A DNA stretch of 64,000 nt from Lacinutrix algicola (GTDB lineage: Bacteria > Bacteroidota > Bacteroidia > Flavobacteriales > Flavobacteriaceae), in NCBI RefSeq assembly GCF_001418085.1, contig NZ_LIQH01000039.1:372001-436000 (forward strand). The letters run 5' to 3'. The notes under the pieces are model-generated. The model did not search any database and was not told the origin of the DNA. It saw only the letters and a program-made list of their open reading frames with translations. This document shows, one piece after another, positions 62,690 through 64,000 of this stretch (its first letter is position 1; each line of letters opens with the position of its first letter). Made by a program: the position numbers and the translations under genes.

Positions 62690-62800
62690 CTCATACTTTT
62701 AAATCATTTTTATTTCAAGAATAGCTATTGCATTAATATATAGTGTTATACATCTGTTTTGTTTGCTTTTTATCGAATTTCTTGTTCAGTTAATTGAGAG

Positions 62801-62833
62801 TTGAATAAAAACGTTAAAGACGTGGTACTTTTG
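62801..62833 (+). promoter_or_regulatory. Probable promoter of the small lipoprotein gene
   Basis: TACTTTTG (62826-62833) fits TAnnTTTG; TTG at 62801-62803 is 22 bp upstream, slightly longer than the usual spacer. The start of transcription would be about 13 bp before the ATG. Confidence 0.5.
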
Positions 62834-62852
62834 CACTCTCAAATAAAATATA

Positions 62853-63263
62853 ATGAAAAACCTACTTAAAAAAATCTCATTAGCAATAGTGATAATAATG
62901 TTTTCTAGTTGTTCTGTTGAAGATATTAACAGTATAGAAACAGAAGCAAACCTTGCAAGTAATATAACTTGTAGTGATGCTAATCCTGAAGCACGTTTTG
63001 TGAATAACGGTACAGTTGCATTCAATTTTAAAATTTACGATTCTAACATGTCGTTATTAGCTCATTTTCAAAATGTAGCTCCCGGAAGTACAACAGCTTG
63101 GACTTCTTTTGCAGAAGGTGAGTTATTGTTTACTATAGAAGAGGATATAGCATCGGGAATATCAGATCAAAAAATGGAAACTATTATTAATAATTGCTCA
63201 ACTTTTGATGTAACAATCTCATCAAACAATCAATTATTGGACAATTCTCCAATTCAAAACTAG
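62853..63263 (+). CDS. Small lipoprotein of unknown function
   Basis: A 136-residue lipoprotein: MKNLLKKISLAIVIIMFSSC forms the signal peptide and FSSC lipobox (lipidated Cys20). The remainder is a small beta-rich domain with two cysteines (ITCSD, NNCSTFD) that could form a disulfide, and an NGTVAFNFKIYDSNMSLLAHF stretch typical of a small beta sandwich. No recognised family. It is alone between promoters and a bidirectional terminator. Confidence 0.82.
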   Translation: MKNLLKKISLAIVIIMFSSCSVEDINSIETEANLASNITCSDANPEARFVNNGTVAFNFKIYDSNMSLLAHFQNVAPGSTTAWTSFAEGELLFTIEEDIASGISDQKMETIINNCSTFDVTISSNNQLLDNSPIQN

Positions 63264-63281
63264 TCTAAGAATAAGTAAAAT

Positions 63282-63317
63282 AAAAAAGGCCTAATCGTTA
63301 TGATTAGGCCTTTTTTT
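63282..63317. terminator. Bidirectional terminator
   Basis: AAAAAAGGCCTAATC-GTTAT-GATTAGGCCTTTTTTT between convergent genes. Confidence 0.92.
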
Positions 63318-64000
63318 ATACTTTAATTGTAATAATAATGATTGTTTTATCTTCTTTATTTTTAGTGAAAAATAAATAATCATTACCACCATCTTTTAAG
63401 TTTAGTTTCTTACGAATTTGCTGGACAGATTCAGGAAAATTTCTAGTAGTTACATTAGCTTTTACACTATTAAATTCTCGCTTAAATTTCTTTTTATTAT
63501 AATCTATAACATTACTAATTTTAAAACACCTCCCAGGGAAATCTAAAAGTGAATCTGAAGTATACAAATGCGAATGTTTATGTAGTTTTTTTAAACTTAA
63601 TTTTTTAGCTAAAATATTAAAAGCTCCTGTTTTTAAAATGGCAGCATTTGGCTCATATAGATAGGTGAGTGGCATACTTAGTTCTGCAGTGGTAGAAGAC
63701 TCTTCATTTAAATAAAAATTAAATATTTGATTGTCTTCCTTAGTAATGTTTACCGTTTTAATTTCTATTTGGCCCTTGTAGTCTTGTTCTAAAATCCATA
63801 ATAATTCTTTTACTTCATTATTTACCGCAATAGAATGTATTGTCTTTACATGATTCAATTCTGAAATTCCAGAACTAATATCTAACAATGGAGACGTTTT
63901 TATCATTATGTTTTTAGAGTGCTCAAAAAGTAATTTTATGTGCTCAGGCACATTAGGCAAACAATCTTTAAGTAAAAAGACTTTTCCTTTACTTTCGTCG
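63316..64000 (-). CDS. Class I SAM-dependent methyltransferase, C-terminal THUMP-like part (truncated by window edge)
   Basis: The frame remains open to base 64000, so the N-terminus lies outside the window. The visible ~228 residues include the end of the methyltransferase core (LLKDCLPNVPEHIKLLF, IMIKTSPLLDISSGISEL) and the C-terminal THUMP-like domain (MPLTYLYEPNAAILKTGAF, LYTSDSLLDFPGRCFKI). Flavobacterial proteins of this layout are annotated as class I SAM-dependent methyltransferases with a THUMP-like domain; probable RNA-modifying role is inference. Confidence 0.85.
   Translation of the reverse strand, partial: DESKGKVFLLKDCLPNVPEHIKLLFEHSKNIMIKTSPLLDISSGISELNHVKTIHSIAVNNEVKELLWILEQDYKGQIEIKTVNITKEDNQIFNFYLNEESSTTAELSMPLTYLYEPNAAILKTGAFNILAKKLSLKKLHKHSHLYTSDSLLDFPGRCFKISNVIDYNKKKFKREFNSVKANVTTRNFPESVQQIRKKLNLKDGGNDYLFFTKNKEDKTIIIITIKV

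Noticed and set aside
1-64000. CRISPR arrays, insertion sequences, prophage or toxin-antitoxin modules
   Set aside because: I found no regularly spaced repeats, transposase, integrase, phage structural gene or canonical toxin; the XRE/membrane pair at 51767-52427 lacks toxin features.

Overview
The window is AT-rich, nearly fully coding chromosomal DNA from a member of the Bacteroidota, most likely a marine Flavobacteriaceae of the Lacinutrix/Olleya/Psychroserpens/Winogradskyella type. Supporting signs are A-rich leaders without Shine-Dalgarno motifs, TAnnTTTG promoter elements, a complete set of o-succinylbenzoate-route menaquinone genes, a small Lacal_2735-type protein, carboxypeptidase-D-like/TonB-plug modules and QA-ended signal peptides. 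Genus-level placement is inference.

Layout. 1-3.3 kb: 3' end of adenine deaminase, a YheT-type hydrolase and a YifB AAA ATPase. 3.4-7.55 kb: an unusual locus in which a small protein family and a polytopic membrane protein family are duplicated in alternating order (three membrane copies, two small copies), ending in a histidine kinase that lacks its own sensor domain and has no response regulator beside it. 7.6-13.2 kb (minus strand): aldehyde dehydrogenase, RluA-type pseudouridine synthase, a four-helix-bundle gene boxed by 22-bp inverted repeats, panB, serine dehydratase and a lipoprotein. 13.4-19.4 kb: dnaK, nitronate monooxygenase, a peroxiredoxin-like protein, then a cobalamin riboswitch leading a cysteine-less LOV-like PAS protein, followed by ribB and a Crp/Fnr regulator behind an FNR-type palindrome.

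19.7-31.8 kb holds menaquinone biosynthesis in three blocks (thioesterase-menF-menD; menB-menA; menC-CPBP protease-menE) with DUF2853, CvfB-like and STAS-like genes between. 31.9-37.0 kb carries two paralogous secreted proteins joining a carboxypeptidase-like domain, a TonB plug without a barrel, TPRs and a DUF2135-like domain; the larger one also has VIT and VWA domains. 37.1-50.6 kb is one continuous minus-strand block of 17 genes: four distinct photolyase/cryptochrome proteins plus DUF2256, TIGR03643, TspO, glutathione peroxidase, SDRs, SRPBCC, flavin reductase, an ABC1 kinase and a TetR regulator. It reads as a light and photo-oxidative damage island. 50.8-64 kb: DUF2911 protein, XRE/membrane pair, MarC, an SSS symporter with two tiny partner ORFs and a large PIG-L deacetylase, an NlpC/P60 peptidase, thiolase, a 7TM-HD phosphodiesterase, a Ser-Pro-Arg tRNA cluster, a small basic protein, a lipoprotein and the end of a THUMP-like methyltransferase.

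The most promising undescribed systems are the membrane-protein/small-protein/kinase locus at 3.4-7.55 kb, the B12-riboswitch/LOV-like/ribB/Crp circuit at 17.2-19.4 kb (which may be functionally tied to the flavoprotein-rich photolyase island), and the four-helix-bundle gene with terminal inverted repeats at 9.7-10.2 kb.
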